DNA of 64,000 nucleotides from Hirsutella rhossiliensis. Taxonomy: Eukaryota; Ascomycota; Sordariomycetes; Hypocreales; Ophiocordycipitaceae. The DNA lies in contig NW_025408673.1 in NCBI RefSeq assembly GCF_020360975.1, positions 868,001 to 932,000 of the forward strand, in the 5' to 3' direction. Both the position numbers and the translations under genes were made by a program. The notes below the pieces were generated by a model. It searched no databases. It was not told the origin of the DNA and saw nothing but the letters and a program-made list of their open reading frames with translations. This document shows positions 21,573 to 36,897 of this stretch, one piece after another (position 1 is the first letter of the stretch; every line of letters begins with the position of its first letter).

Positions 21573-24500
21573 ACTATAAAGCGTAGAGAAGTATAGCTAG
21601 TCCTATTTACGTAGATTATAGGCTTTAGCTAAGGAAAGTAATAAAAGGGTATAGTATATACCGTTTTCTACTAAGCCTACGTTAAGATCGTACCCTTCTC
21701 TTATAAGGAGGTCGCGGTAGTTAATATATATACTATAATTATCTTATTTCTACTTAGTAAATATAGCTATATTAGACTTAAGGTTATAAAGGAGCTTAGC
21801 TTTATTCCTATATAATTAAACTACTTAGTAGAATCCCTTAAGGCTTAAGCGCGGCGGTCGGCGGTAGATTTAGTTAGAGAAATACTAGCGAAATACTAAG
21901 TCCTTACTATAATACTTATAGCCTTAAATAGCGGGAACCTTAAATATAAGTATAAGAAGGGCGTAGTTTAATATAGAAAAGGGAATATAAAAGGATAGGG
22001 AAATTAGGTTCCTAAAATAAAAATAAATATAGGTACTAAAATATAGAATTAAGTTACCGTTCGCTATAGGCGGCTTATTAATACTTATTAGCTAATTAAC
22101 CTATCCTTAGACTTTTAAGAGAATAAATAGTAATAGTATATACTATATACTATTATTTCTCCTTTAGCTATAGCGGCTTATACTATTATACGGCGCGCGC
22201 GTAGAGCTTCTAGGTATAGGTAATATAACCTTATAATACTTCTTACTATATAGTAAATTCTTTAATAAGGTCTTTAGCGATAATATCCTTAGCGGCTACC
22301 TAGGAATTATAGCTACTTAGCTAGCCTTTTTAGCTAACGAGGTATTTCGTATAAGCGGTCCCTCGGCTATATCTATAAGTTCTAGAGTTAAGGATTCTTT
22401 CGACTTCCTAGTAGTTAGTATTAGGTTCCGGGCTAGGTTAGGCGTCTAGTTATTCGGCCGGCTATAGCTATATAACGGAAATAATATTATAGATATTTAA
22501 GGATCCGGCTAGGTCGAGGCGGTAGGCTAGATAGCCGATCCGCTTAAGGACTTTAAACGGTCTTATATAGCGTTCCTTTAACTTTACTACCTATCTATCG
22601 GCTATATTATATCCTTTCCCTAGCTAGAGCTATACCTAGTCTCTAGGTTTAAACTCTAGTACTTAGTGCTTTACGTTATACTACTTTTTTATTCTTACCT
22701 AAGCTAGAGCGATCGAGATCCTAGCTTAGTCTTAGAGTATCTCCTTATCTATTTATAGGGGGCCTTCTTTAAGGTATTGCCTACTATAGTCTATCTATAT
22801 CCTAGTTAGTAGCTTACTTAAAGAGGTGCCGATTACCGCGGAGTAAGAGTTATTAAAGGTAAATTAAAGTAGTAGTAACGCGTCGACCTATCGATAAGAT
22901 AGGAAGTTAGTTATAAAGAACTAAAGCGCGGTTTTAACTACTTAGTTACGTTATTTTAATAAGCCGTCGGTCTAAGGATACTAAGCTATAGATACTAATA
23001 ACTTAGACCTATATACTATCTATAGTCCTTTCTAGAACGCCGAAAGGAACTTAAGGTCTTAGTTAAAGATAATCTAAGTAGGAATCCCTTAGTTATAGCG
23101 TATTAACTTAGTAAATAGTGCCTTAGCTTAGTCTTTTATAGTAAACTAATTATAGCTTAAGATAAGGAGCTTTATTTTTAAGAACTTATCGGTTACCGTT
23201 AGTAGTATATTATAGTAGACTATAATAAGTAGTATCTATAAAGTTCGGTCTATAGGAACGTTTAGGAGTCTTATAACGAAATCTATAGTAATTATATAGA
23301 AAGATAAGGCTAGGGATATAATTAAAACTAACTCGCTAAGGGCCTTTAACCGGTTAGTTTAGTTCCTATAGTAAGCGTCGTACTTATCGATAAAGCTATT
23401 AATAAGTTTCTTAAGGCTAGTAATAGTAAACGTAAAGGATAACTCTTTTTATATCCTTTACCGTTTAAAGTAAAATTTATATATATAGTTATTAGCGATA
23501 ATTTCCTTAGCGTAAATAGTAGGGATATAAAGCTAATAATAACCTTTAAACTTAACTAAGTAAAGTAACCTATTCTACTAAATAAATAAGAGACTAACCT
23601 AGGACTTATTATTTCTAAGCTACTTTAATATACCGGCCTACCTAGGTTCTTCTATATATACTCCTTAGATCTTTTAGCATAGGTTAGGTTAGATAAAGGA
23701 TTTTATAACTATATATATATATTCGACTAGTACTTTATCTTTCTAAACGCGGTTTAATTTCCTAGGTTTATATTTCCTAGGTATTATAAATAGTAGTTAA
23801 GATAGTATATCGGTAAGGATATTAGCGGTTCTAGGAATATAATAGACCTTTAAAGGAAACTAGCTAAGGTACTATAAAGTAAATATAAGCCGATTATTAG
23901 TTTTTATACTAGTAGTAAATAGCGATATTTACTTTAGGATTACGCTAGTAGTAGCGTAGTTAGTTAGTATAATAACCTTTAGTAGTAAGGTAGAGATAAT
24001 ATATAACTAGAGCTTCTAATATACCTAGGAAAGATAAGCGACTTTAAGTTTAGTAGGCTAATATCTAGGTTCTTTACTAGTTAGGCGTTTACTAAGGTAA
24101 AGGATTAGCTAGATACTCGTTTAAGGCAGGGTCCTTCCTAGGTTCTAGTCTACCCTTAGTATAAGGTAGAAAGCTACTACTATAAAGCCTAGCTCGCGGT
24201 TAGCGTCGATTTATAAGAATAATAGCTATCGTAGGTTAAAATAGTATAGCTATATTAGTTTTATAAAAGTATTTATAATATCTTAAAAGGCCTATTCCTC
24301 CGCTAAGGAAGGTTAGTATATTGCCTTAAAGGTATATTTATTTTTTACCGATCCTTTAAGTAGCGCTTAACTATCTTATACTTCCTTAAGTATTACCGTT
24401 TTCTAAACCTAGAGCGCCTCTACCCTTTAAGAGAAGTAAGCTACTAAGTACTATAGCTAGTTAACTAAGCTAAGCTACTTTTCTAGTACTTATAGGGTAT

Positions 24501-27500
24501 TTAGAAACTCTATATCTTATAATGCCTATACTTATTCTTTAGTATTTATTAAGCCGATACTATTAACTCGAAATCCTAATAGTTTTATATATAGGTAGCT
24601 TAGGAATAATTTCGATCTAGCTAAGGCTAGGTTATAGTCTATAAAGAGTTAAAAGATAGCTTAAAGGTAACGAACGTAGTTATCTTTTATATCTAAGTAT
24701 ATTACGATATTATTAATATACCTAGAAGAATATTCTATATATTCCTAGAGGATTTAGTCTATAAATCTTTAAACGTATATAGGTAAGTTCTTATATCCTA
24801 TTAAGGCTACCGTTAGTCGTTCTAAGCTTCTATAGCTAATTACTATAAACCTTTCTTAATACTCTTTATAGATAAGGAACTAATAAAAGAAAGACTAAGC
24901 GTCTATAGTGGAAATAAAGCGTTTCCCTTATAGCTTTTAAATTATATCTCCCTAAAGCGGTATTAGGTAGGCGTCTAAGATAGCTATACTATTAAGAGCG
25001 CGTAGGTTTATTACTATTTAGCCCTTTTTATTACTATATATAGTTCTTTAAACTATAAATATAAGGTAAGTAAACGGGGTTACTTTTATAGCTTATTCTA
25101 TACGCCCCTTTTAGTATAGGTCCTTATAGGTCTAGTTAATTAATACCTTATCCTTCTAGCTAAGCGGGTAAGCCCTAGATACTAGTTTACGTAGGTGCTA
25201 ATTTTCTATTAACGGAATACGTATATAGTAGTCTAAGTAAACCTTAATAATACCTTAGTCCTTTTATAGAGTTAGGAAGGAGGCGACTATATATTAGATC
25301 TTTTCTATAAATATAAGGTCCTAATTATAGATTTTAACGTCTTTTAAAGTAGTTATTTCTAGGAGGCTATAGTCTTATATAATCCTAATCTTATAGTTTA
25401 AAGTCTATTTATACGTCTATAAAAGGAGTTCCCCTTTAATAGACTTAGGGCTCCCTTCTTTTAAGGTTTCTACTAATAGGTTAGTAACTTAGTATAGGTC
25501 GCTATATTCTATAGTTTTTTATATAGCTAGCTCTTTAGTTAGAGTTACCTTAGCTAGGGTTTCCTTAAATAGGTCGATTTATAAAAACTATATTTCGTCG
25601 CTAAGGTTTACTAGTATTCCTAAGTACTATCCTTTCTTAAATTTAACGCGGCGAGTAGTAGTATTAACCGCTATAACTAAAGTTATACCTTAGATTAGGT
25701 TATAGGCTAATAATAGGTCTCTTAGAAAGAATACTAAGTTACGATCCCTTAGTATATCCTTAATCTACGCTAGTAAGCGTTTTATCTTATATATAAGGAC
25801 GTTAACGTCGGCTTAGTATATAACCTAATAATAGATTATATAGCCCTATTAGGTTAAGTAAGCTATAACTATTAGGTTACTATATAAGCTAATAGATATT
25901 ATTCCTTTAGAATTTAAGATATTAACTTTATTTAGTACTAAGAAATCTTATCTAAGTAATAATCTTATAGATAGGGTTTAAACTACCTAGGCGCCGATAG
26001 TAAATTATCTAACCTTAAATCCTATTCCTTATTTCCCTAGGATATTTATTATTAAGGTCGCTTAACCCTTAGTTTAGCTTTTCCCTATACTAGATAGTAG
26101 GACCTACTAGGTTATATCGAGGGTTATATTATTAAAGTAGTTAAGCTAGTCTTCCTTAATTACTAAGTAGGCTATACTAAAGTCTATATATATATTTAAT
26201 AGCTAGTCTAGGCCTTTAGTTTTAAAGATAGATATCTAAGCGTATATAAATTAAGATAGCTTTAATAGGTTTAATATTTCGGTTTATAGCGCCGCTCTTA
26301 TAGTTAGCTAGTTCCTTAGTATTCTAGGTAAATAGCTCGGTCCTATAGGTTCTACTTCTATTATATTAGGAATAAATAAGATCTTATCTTCTATTTCTTT
26401 AGTTTCTTCTCTTACGTTAGCGGTAGTATTACTATCTTCTAGCCCTTTATCCTAGGTAAATAGGATCTAGTTTTATATTTCCTAGGAAAGATAGATCCCG
26501 CCTTAGTCGTTAGTTAGTGCTACTTAAAGCTAATAGGCGAGGTTAATAATAATTAGGTTTTCCTAAGAGCCCTCCTTTAGTTTTAAATCCTAAGGCCGTA
26601 GTTTAGTTTAAGGACTAGTTAACTAGTTTAGTATTAAGCCTACGTCTACCTAGCGTAGATTATTCTATCTTAATATAGTTATTATATTTCCTTTTTATTA
26701 GAATTATCCTTATTCTTAGGGTTTCTAGCTAGTTAGTTTAGCTATAGATAAGGTAGAGTTTACTATAGTCTTATTCTTAGTTTTACGTAACCCGCCTTAT
26801 ACGCGTCCTTTTACTATATTACTTATCTTCCCTTATAACCTAACTATTAGCTTAGTTTCTAACTATAGGATAAGTTACTTATAGTTATTAATCTAAGTAT
26901 TAAATAATTCTAAACTAATAGGTTAGCGGAATAATTCTTATAGTAATACGTTTAGTTATTAATAGACTAATATAGTAAGGTACTCTTTTAAGTATAGTAC
27001 TACTTTTACTTTTTAGTAGAGCTTTAATATCTATTTATAGAAGTTAGCTCTATTTATAATATCTAAGGTAGTAAATCGTTTTATTTATAATAATCTTAAA
27101 GCTACTTTTAGCTAGATAGTAAAGCGTTTTTATAGTTTAGTATATTAGGCGGTATATCCTTAGTCCGGGGTATAAAGTATTACTTAGTTAGATTCGCTAA
27201 GATTGCTAGAATACTATTTAATAGCGGTTCCGCGGAGTAAGCTAGGGATAAGTATTACTAGTTTATTAGCGTATTCCGGTCTATAGATAGCTACCTATTT
27301 TAGGGAATCAATAAATCAATCGACGCTTCTATATATAATTATTTTCTTAGTTTCTTTAAGGACGTTAAACATTATATTAAAAGGGCTAGTAAGGTTAAAC
27401 TTCCTTATATCTTTTAGTTTAATATATACTAAGGGTGCTTAAGGAGGGTTTATAGTAGTATTATCCTTAGTTTCTCTTATTATAGCTTTTACTAATAGTC

Positions 27501-28902
27501 TTATAAGAGCTTCTTTTATAATTAGACTTACTAGCTAGTTCGCTAAGGTTATTATCGCGAATATACTATTAAAGGTAGTATTATTTAGAGGTTCTTCCTT
27601 ATTTTATTTATTATAGTTTAGCGAACTTCTTAGCGAACTTCTAAGGCTTTATCCTTTTAATAGAGGTAGTTAAGGTAAGGTAAGGGAAGCTATACTATAC
27701 TAATTTTTATACGGCTCTATTAATTATAGCTAATATTACCTTATTACTAAAACGTATTCTAGGTTATTAATTCGTTCTTATAGGCTTTAACGATTAGCTA
27801 GGTAGGCTAGTAAGTTATATCGTAGAAGTTCCGGTCTTAATTCCTTTAAGCGTTATTCCTACCGCTAAGGTAGGCGATCTAGCTATCTTTTATTTCTATA
27901 GGCACTTAACGGGAAATATCCTAGAAATAAGTATCTTTCTAACCGCTAATAAAAGCTCTATAATACTTAAGCTTTAATACGTTAAAGTTCTACCTCTATC
28001 TAGAGTTCCCTAAGTATTTCTTTTATAAAAAAGATTAAAAAGCTAGTATTTATTAGTACGCGAGTAAGAGCTTTCTTCCTAAGAAGATATCGGGGTTTAT
28101 AGGTTAAGGTTAACTCGTTTTTTCCCTTATTTTTTATCTTTTATTCTATTAAATATAGACTTTAAGAGAATAGATAGTTAAGGGAATTAAAATTACTACT
28201 ATTTATTATATACTAGTCCCTTAATATAAGGCTAGTACGTTAACCTTACTATCTACCTAGATCTAGTATAGGTTTAATAGGTAATTAAATAGACTAGCTA
28301 CTATATATAATTAAATATATTATATAAACTAGCTATTATATATTATTATACGTATTAAATATAAACTAGCTACCGGTCTTATAAGTTAAAGTAAAAGTAG
28401 TAATAACTATCTATATTCTTTTTTACCTACCTAAGATTTAGCGGGTTCTCTATCTTTTATATATACTATAGCGAGTATAGGACCTTACTTAGGGCTTTAA
28501 CTAAGTAATATCTTAACCTTATAATTATACGATAGTAGTATAGCGTATTAGCGGTATTTCTTAGTATTTTCCCTAGGTAGGTATAGGTATTTCTTTATAA
28601 TTTCCCTACTATATCCTTATAGTAACTTCTTAGGGAAATATTAGTATAATCCCTAAGGAACTATTATTACTTAGGAAATTATAGTATATTTCCTATATAA
28701 TATATCCCTAGGGGAAATCTCTATAAAATATCTATATAATCCGCTTAGTTATTATTTCTAGGATTTCTAGGTAATTTCCTAGAGTTTACCTAGTAGCTTT
28801 TAAGTTTCTTTTTTTATAAGGAGCCTTAAAGAGTTAAGGGTAACTTCCTTAAGGTAGGCCGATATCGTTATAAGTACCTAGATTATTAACTATAAGGTGT
28901 CT
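21573..28902 (-). mobile_element. Ty3/gypsy chromovirus (gypsy-2), RIP-inactivated, limits unresolved
   Basis: Minus-strand translation gives a gypsy reverse-transcriptase box YINNIV at 24720-24703 (the two Asp codons now read Asn) and, further downstream in element order, a chromodomain at about 22430-22290 with the pattern EVERILNSR...GTAYTKYLV..KG. This order (RT then chromodomain) fits a chromovirus. A candidate polypurine tract complement (TTTCTCCTTTAGC) lies near 22155-22170. I could not pair LTRs. 28430-28902 is noncoding-looking and rich in CCCTAAGGAAA-like palindromes, perhaps LTR or leader. Confidence 0.7.
22290..27650 (-). pseudogene. Gypsy-2 pol with chromodomain, RIP-decayed
   Basis: RT core with Asp-to-Asn changes at 24720-24703; C-terminal chromodomain-like segment near 22430-22290, with a stop where chromodomains have Trp. 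No uninterrupted frame of useful length survives. Protease and gag are presumed at higher coordinates but I cannot point to motifs. Confidence 0.6.
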
Positions 28903-29157
28903 TATAATAGCTACTAAGAGGTATAGGCTAATAAAGTACTTAGGTATATAGTACTAATATATTAATAGGGTATTAGTAGGGAATCGTGCTTACCCTACTT
29001 ATATATTATAGACTACTTACTATTTTAATAAAAAAGGAGAAATCCCTTTTCTTATAAGCTTTAGTCTTATAATAAGGAGAATATAATATATATAGCATAG
29101 TACCTCTAGCTATCTCTATTACCTAACTAATTATACTATAATATATATTCCCTTATA
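28903..29157 (+). repeat. Gypsy-1 outer 5' LTR
   Basis: 255 bp, bounded by TATAA and CTTATA (RIP forms of TGTAA...CTTACA). Pairs with 44222-44478 by shared indels. Confidence 0.85.
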
Positions 29158-29734
29158 ATTTCTAAAGCTTCCCTTTTTAGTTACCTAGTAGAGATAGCTA
29201 CTTAAAGAAGACTATATAATAGTCTTATAGCGCGATATAGTAGTTAACTAATTAAGGCCTCTTTATTATATATATTAAGTATCTACTTAAAAGATAAAGA
29301 ATAGGAAGATATATCCTTAGAATAAACCCTTACTATAAATAGTATTATAACTATATTAAAGATATCGCTACTTATAGGTATAAGATAACTATCTTATAAG
29401 GAAAAGCTTATAATAAGGAGATAAAACGCTTATAATATCGCGTTATATAATTAAAGGAGGAAATTACTAAACGTATTAATACTATTACTATCTATTTAAG
29501 GAAGCGTCGATAGTCTTACTCCCTTAAATTAAATAGTAGTCGCGTAGATAAGGTTAAGATTAAAAATATTACTTAATTATCTTAACCTATTAATATATAG
29601 AAACATTTAAACTAGACTTACGATTTAAAAGACGCTTTTAGGGTAGCGCTTAAACGTTTTTATCGCGATAAAATAAAGATCCTCTATATAGTAGATTATA
29701 TATAAAGCGACTATAAAGCGAGATAGCGCTAATA

Positions 29735-29983
29735 TATAAGAGCGCTACTAAGAGGTATAGGCTAATAAAGTACTTAGTATTAATATATTAGTAGGGTATT
29801 AGTAAGGAATCGTACTTACCCCGCTTATATATTATAAACCTCTTACTACTTTAACTAAAGAGAAAAAATCCCTCTTTTTATAAGCTTTAGTCTTATAATA
29901 AGGAAAATATAATATATATAGTATAGTACCTCTAGCTATCTCTACTACCTAACTAATCGTACTATAATACGTATTCCCTTATA
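29735..29983 (+). repeat. Gypsy-1 inner 5' LTR
   Basis: 249 bp; same length and same diagnostic indels as 37279-37527, without the 8-bp block seen in the outer LTRs. Confidence 0.88.
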
Positions 29984-29999
29984 ATTTCTAAAGCTTCTT

Positions 30000-32900
30000 T
30001 ATTTAGTTACCTAGTAGAGATAGCTACTTAGAGAAGACTATATAACGCTCCTATAGCGTAATATAGTAGTTAACTAGTTAAGGCCTCTTCGTTATATATA
30101 TTAAGTATCTACTTAAGAGATAAAGAACCGGAAGATATATCCTTAGAATAGACCCTTATTATAGACGATATTCTAACTATATCGAAGATATTGCTACTTA
30201 TAAGCGTAAGACCGTTAACTTATAAAGAAAAGCTTATAGCCCTATAAGCGCGTATTAAGGAGCTAAAGGAAATAAAACGCCTATAAGACCGCGTTATATA
30301 ATTAGAGGAGGAAATTACTAAACGTGCTAGCGCTATTACTATCTATTTAAGAAAGTATTAACGGTCTTACTCCCTTAAATTAAACGGTAGTCGCGGTAGT
30401 AAGGTTAAGATTAAAAATATCGCTTAATTATCTTAACCTATTAATATATAGAAACGTTTATACTAGACTTACGATTTAGAGGACGCCTTTAAGGCAGCGC
30501 CTAGACGCTTTCGTCGTAATAAAATAAAGATCCTTTATATAGTAGATTATATATATAGCGACTATAAAGTAAGATAGCGCTAATACCTTAAAGAATAAAC
30601 GCCGATTAACCGAACTAAATATAGTATAGATTAGGTATACTTTAAGGAATAAATACTTATCTTAATTAAGGATACTATAAATAGGGAGATACTATTAGCG
30701 ATATAATTAAAGGAGGCTCGCTAATAAAAAGGCTAGTCCCCTTTAAAGTTTAGCTTATACCTTAACTCCTTAGAGAGGTATTTTAAACGCCTATTAGAAA
30801 AGGCGCGTACTCTTACGTTTTTCGCTAAGCTAGAGCTATAACTTTAAGACTAAATTAACCTTTATTCGATACTTATTTATACCTACTAATAAGAAGAGCT
30901 TATATAAGTCGCTTAACGATATTAAGATACTATTACTAATAAGAGGCGATATACTAATACTACTTTTACCTTTAAAGGAACTAGGAATAAAAGTAATACT
31001 ATACCTTAAGGCGGTATATATAAGGGAAGGAATTAGAGAGGCCGATAAGCTAGGCTAAATCGTTAAGGAAATACTACCGATTCGACTAATAACTAGTAAG
31101 CTAGCGATATACCTACTAAGGGCTAAACTAAGGGACGTTATTAAGGAAGAGGATCTTTTACTTAATCGGGAATTATATATTTCTAATATAATAAGCTAGG
31201 ATACCTATATATAGAATATACTAATTCTTTAAAGGTAGAAACCCTAGTAAAGACTCTTAGACTTAATACTATAAAATAAGGAAAAAGTAAGATATTAAGG
31301 TAAACGCCTCTTCTTTAATAAACTTAATACTTATAAGATAGTTACTTAAAACTCCTATAACGATATTAAGGCGAAACCTTATTAAAGTTACTATATACCT
31401 AGATACTTATAGTACTATTAACCTTATAGATATATACTTTACCTAATAGTAGGGATTACTATAAGTAACGCTATTATACCTTAAGTTATTAAGGCTTAGT
31501 AATAGTAGGGTAAGGGAGTATAAAGTATAATTAGTACCGCTCTAAATAATAAATATAAGAGGCACTAAAAAGATAATTACTTATTTTTATATTAGTACCG
31601 ATAAGTTAACGCTAAATAATTAAGTACTAATCCTTTTATTAGTTACTACCTTAAAAGATAAACGTATTTATATTATCCTATAGAAATAATAGTAGTAGTT
31701 TAAGTATTAATTAAGTAGCGAAACCCTATAAAATCCCTATAGATTCCTTTAAGAATATAGGAATAAGGTAAGGGTATATATAATAGCGCTTAACCCTAAG
31801 CTAATCCTACTACTAAATAAAGATAAGGATAAAGGGATTTTATAGGAAAAATAGGCCGAAATCCTATTAACTCTTTACCGGTTTAAAGATACCTTCTTAG
31901 CTAATAAATCTAATTTATTACTAGCTAAAAAGGGAACGGATTACTTAATTAATTTAATCTTTAATATAGAACCTATTTATAAACCGATTTACCCTTTATT
32001 ATAAAGGGAACTCTAAGTATTACGCGACTAGATCTAAGATATAATAAAAAGGAAAATAATCTAAGAGTTAAAGAGCTTAGCTAGGGCGCTTATCCTTTTT
32101 ATTTTAAAAAAGGATAGTACCTTATAGCTATATATAGACTACTAAGGACTTAACTAAGTTATATAAAAGAATCGGTACCCTTTACCCTTTATTTTAGAGA
32201 TTATTAACCGCTATTAAGGAGCTAAGTATTTTTCTAAGATTAATATATAAAATATATATTAACGTATTTAAATTTAAGAAGGAGATAAATAAAAGACTAC
32301 TTTCTAAACGCGTTATAGATATTTTAAATACTTAGTAATACCCTTTAGACTTACTAATATACTAGATATATTTTAGAGCTATATCTATTAAGCGCTTAAA
32401 GGGCTTATAGATATAATCTATATAGTCTACCTTAATAATATCCTTATATACTTTAAGATAAGAGAAGAATATACTAAATACTTAGGATAAGTAATAGAAA
32501 GGCTAAGGGCTATAGAGCTCTATATAAAACTATCGAAGTATATCTTTTATTAATAGTTAGTTAAGTTCCTTAGGTTTATATTATCTATTAATAGGGTATT
32601 AATAGACTATTAATAAGTAAAGGTAATAGCGTAATAGCCTAAACCTATAACCTACTATAATATTTAGGTTTTCCTTAGGTTCTATAATTTTTACTAACGA
32701 TTTATATATAAGTACTTAAGAGTTATAGCGCCCTTAACTATATTATTAAAGGGGAGTAAGAATAAGAAGAAGCTAAGGAGTATAAAGCTAAACCTTACTA
32801 AAAGGGTAGCGTTTTAGGCTCTTAAAGATACTTTTTAAGGAGCCCTACTCCTTTAATATTATAATCTAGAAAGACGTATTTATATCGAAATAAATATATT

Positions 32901-35340
32901 ATAATTCGCGATAGTAGGGATTATCTCTTAACCTAATAACGAAGGGCGTTACTATCCGATCGTATTTTAATTAAGGAAGTTTACTAAAGCTAAACTTAAT
33001 TATAGTATTTTAGACTAAGAACTCTTTACTATTATTAAGTTATTTAAATACTAGCAATATTATATTAAAGGGGCAGCGTATAAAGTAAAGGTATTATTAG
33101 ACTATTATAACCTTTAGACGTTTATATACTAGACCTCCTTAAATAAGAGGTAAGTAAGATAGTATATATATTTAGTACTATTTAACTTTATAATTAAGTA
33201 TTATATAGGTAAATCTAACTAAGCGGACGCGCTATTAAGAATACCTAGATATAAGGGCGAGAAGACCTTATCTATAGAACTATTACTAGAGCTATAAGCA
33301 AAACTAGCTACTATTAATACCGTATTTATATAAAGAAATAATAAGGTATTTTTATAAGTAAAGAGATACTTAACCTTAAGTTAATATAAGCGTAGTAAAG
33401 TGCCTTTATATAAAGAAAATATATAAGCTTATTTATAGCGAAACTATAATAATTTAAGCGCGAGACCTAAATAATTAGCCGATTAAGCTAAAGAGAGAGC
33501 TAGTTATAAATAGTTACTCTTAAGGAAAACCGCTAAAGAAGCGGCCTACTATATAAAGGTTTATATAGTAAAAGTTCTAGAACCGTTACTAGAGTTACTA
33601 AAATATACTTAGTCGGTTAACGTAGCGATTAGTAGGCTAAAAGAGACTAAAGACTTCTTAAAAAGGAAGGGTTTCTAGTTAATACGCTTAGATAAACTAC
33701 TACTATAAAAGGGTTATATTATAGTACCTTTAAAGGTAGCCTTATAGTAAGAGCTAATATAGCTCTTTTATAATAATCCGTTAGTAAGATACTTTAGCTC
33801 TTAATATACTAGCGAACTACTAGTAAGGAACTTCTACTAAGATAGAATAATAAAAGATATAAATAAATATATTTAGTTATACTTAGTATATTAAGGTATA
33901 GTATTTAAGAGGCATCGCCCTTATAGTACTATATAATCGTTACTATATCTTATATAACTATAAGAAGAATTATTAATAGACTTTACTATAGGTCTACCTA
34001 AAGTATAGTATAATAAATAAAACGTTAATATAATCTTAGTAATTATAAACTAATATACTAAGTATTGCTTTTTCTTTCCTATTTCTAAGATAATAATAGC
34101 CTTAAAGCTAGTAGAATTATTCTATTACTAAGTTAAATTAGTATATAAACCTCTAAAAGGTATTATCTTAGATAGAGGGTCCCTATTTATAAGTAAGTTT
34201 TAGTTAGATCTCTATTTTATCTTATAAGTAAAATATAGGCTATCGATAGTATTTTACTTATAAACTAATAGGTAAATAAAATAAATAAACTAAGCTATAT
34301 AGTATTATTTAAGATACTTTATTAACTTAGAATAAACTAACTAAGCGTTACTCCTATATATTACTTAATTTATATATAATAATATAAAGAACGCGATAAC
34401 TAGGTTATTACTTAACGAAGTATTAATAGGTTACTAACTAAACTTCTATATTAATACCGAGGATAATATTATTTAAAAGGGGGTACCTAAAGTAAAAGTA
34501 AGAGTTACTAGGCTATAGGAGCTATAAAAGAGGCTTAAGGAATACTAAGGAAAGGCTATTAAATTATAAGTAAAATACTACGATTTAAGGCACTAACCGC
34601 TTATACTAAAAGTAAGAGACCTTATAGTATTATCGATAAAGAACTTACGCTTTAAGGACGAAAAAAGAAAACTCTTACCTAAGTATATTAGACCGTTTTA
34701 GGTCCTATAAGCTATTAGAAAGTAAGTAAATTATATTATACTCCCTAAGAAGTACTTACGCCTCTATAACGTTTTCTATATTAATCTCTTAGAGCTATAA
34801 AAAGAGCGTAAAGGCACCTATAAAGATAGCGAAACCCTATTAATACTAAACTTAAAGGACGATAAAAGTAAATAGGAAGTCTAAGAGATTAAAGACTAAA
34901 AGAGATTTAAGGGCGATACCTTTTTCCTTATTAAATAAAAAGGATAGCTAGCTAAGTATAACTAATAAGTCGATACTAAAGATATAGCGAATAGCTAAGA
35001 CCTTATTAAAGAATATACTACTTACTTAACTAGGAAAAAGAGGCATAAAACTAAGTAAGGTAGGGAAACCTATTAGCGTAGGGAGGCGCTATTAAATTAG
35101 TAATAAATCCCTACTAAATCGCTACTAACTTATTAATATATTAGTACGCTTAAACGTCTTATAACTATATATAAAATAGTAAAATAAGAGAATAAGGGAA
35201 AACTATCTATACTACCTATTAAATATTATTAAGGAAAATAAAACTAAACTATAACTCTATTAAGGCCCTAATAATAAAAAAGAGAAGGATAGTTATAGCT
35301 AAATAAAAGAAAGATAAGACCTATTTATTACTTTTAACTA
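30000..35340 (+). pseudogene. Gypsy-1 inner gag-pol, RIP-decayed
   Basis: In element order: gag-like region from about 30100, RT catalytic box TAC-CTT-AAT-AAT-ATC (32428 on; Asp pair changed to Asn), integrase region inferred at about 33500-34700, and a chromodomain near 34915-35025 where in-frame TAA/TAG codons occupy the expected Trp positions in LIK-x-KG-x and YN-x-x-V. A homologous decayed copy is at 37533-42290. The Asp-Asp loss alone would abolish polymerase activity. Confidence 0.8.
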
Positions 35341-35399
35341 CCCCTTTTCTTTACTAGCGTAGCGGGAACTAACCGAGGCGCCCATTTTACTATACTAAA

Positions 35400-36897
35400 T
35401 ACCTCTAGAAATACTAGAACTACCTTATCCTTTACTCCTTCCTTATCCTCCGCGTTAAGACCTATCTCTATTAGTATAGTACTTACCTTAGCCTTAGTAA
35501 ATAGTAAGGCGTATTACTATAAAGTATAGCCTATATCGCTATCGATAAAGTAGAGTTTTAACTAGGATTCCTAAGCCTAGTACTCTAGGCTTATATAGGC
35601 GATATCGAATAAGGGCATAGGGTTAAGGTAAATAATAAGCTCGCGGCGCTTATTAATTAGCGTATAGTAGTTAGTATACTTAACTTAATATATCGTTAGG
35701 CGGTCGCTAATAAAAGGGTTAGATAAAACTTATAATAGTAGACTTTTATATACCTATAGTCTTAAAGGACTTATAATAGGCTATCTTAGCGGTGTTAAAA
35801 GCCTTAGCTAAATACTATACTATAATAGTAAGACGGCGCTAATTAGCCTCCTTAAAAATAAGTACGCCTATATCCGAGCTATCGTCCTTAGTATCCTTAT
35901 TACCGGTCTTTAGCTTATTAAGCTTATATAAGTACTTAATAATAGCGACTATATTAGCTTAGTTATTAGATATAAGAGTAGCGGCCTTAAGAAGGATTAG
36001 CTTATTAATTATAATATTTAAAGTTAAGGGGAAACTTACTTAGTTATAAGTCGCGGTACGTTTATAGTATTACTTATAGCGCGTCGAGGAAACCCCTAAG
36101 AAAATATAGCTAATTAAGAGTACCTTAATAAGCTTAGGCTCGGTTATATTATACTCCTTAACGACCGTCCTAAAATAGTATATATACTAGAGCTTACGAG
36201 GGATAACCCTATAGGCCCTAACTAAGCGGGCTTTAGCCTTAGATCGGGTACGCTTTTTTATAAGAGCGCGACCGCCTTATACCGCTGCCTAGGTACCCTT
36301 ATCTTTAGCGCTACCGTTCTTAGGTTTATTAATAGGAGGAGTTAGATCGCGGCCGTTTTTATTATTACTATTATCGTTATCTTAGCCCTTATTTAGCTAA
36401 GTATCGGGATAGTCTTAGCCCTTATTTAGCTAGGCCTCGTCGTTAATATTAGCCTACTTATTTTAAGGAGCAGCCTAGGCGATAATCTCCTATTAGCTAG
36501 AGCCGCCCTATTAAGATAGAGTAGCTAGGTTATCGGCACTTACTTAAGAGCGCTTAAGCACGATCTCCTCGCTAGTATTAATATCGCTAATAAGGGTAAT
36601 AAACTTATAAGTTTCCTAGCCTATAGAGGTAGGCTTATCGATAGCTAGAGTTAAGGTATTTAGCGGGGTAATAGGAGCACGACCCTCGCTAATATTAGGT
36701 CCTAGACTAAAAGTCTCCTAGGACTAGGATTCCCTTATACTTTTCTTAGCTTTTTTTATAAAGAGGGAACTAGCGTTACTATAAGACTTCTAAGCTATTC
36801 GCTTACGCTTTAAAGGTAAACCCGCTACTACCTACTCCTATATATAGTATAAGAAATCGGCGTTATAGTTCTTTATCTTCTTTAGTATAAAAGGTAT
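35400..36897 (-). pseudogene. Antisense ORF between chromodomain and 3' LTR of gypsy-1 (inner)
   Basis: Read on the minus strand from about 36897 (ATA, possibly a former ATG) the sequence is open apart from TAA/TAG codons at places explained by Trp or Gln codons. Segments such as LKKIKNYNADF, ANIVAIIKYLYKLNKLKTG and IGVLIFKEAN look like protein. More than one frame is needed, so indels or introns exist. Limits are approximate. The same region is conserved in the outer copy (about 43840-42330). No known domain recognised. Confidence 0.5.
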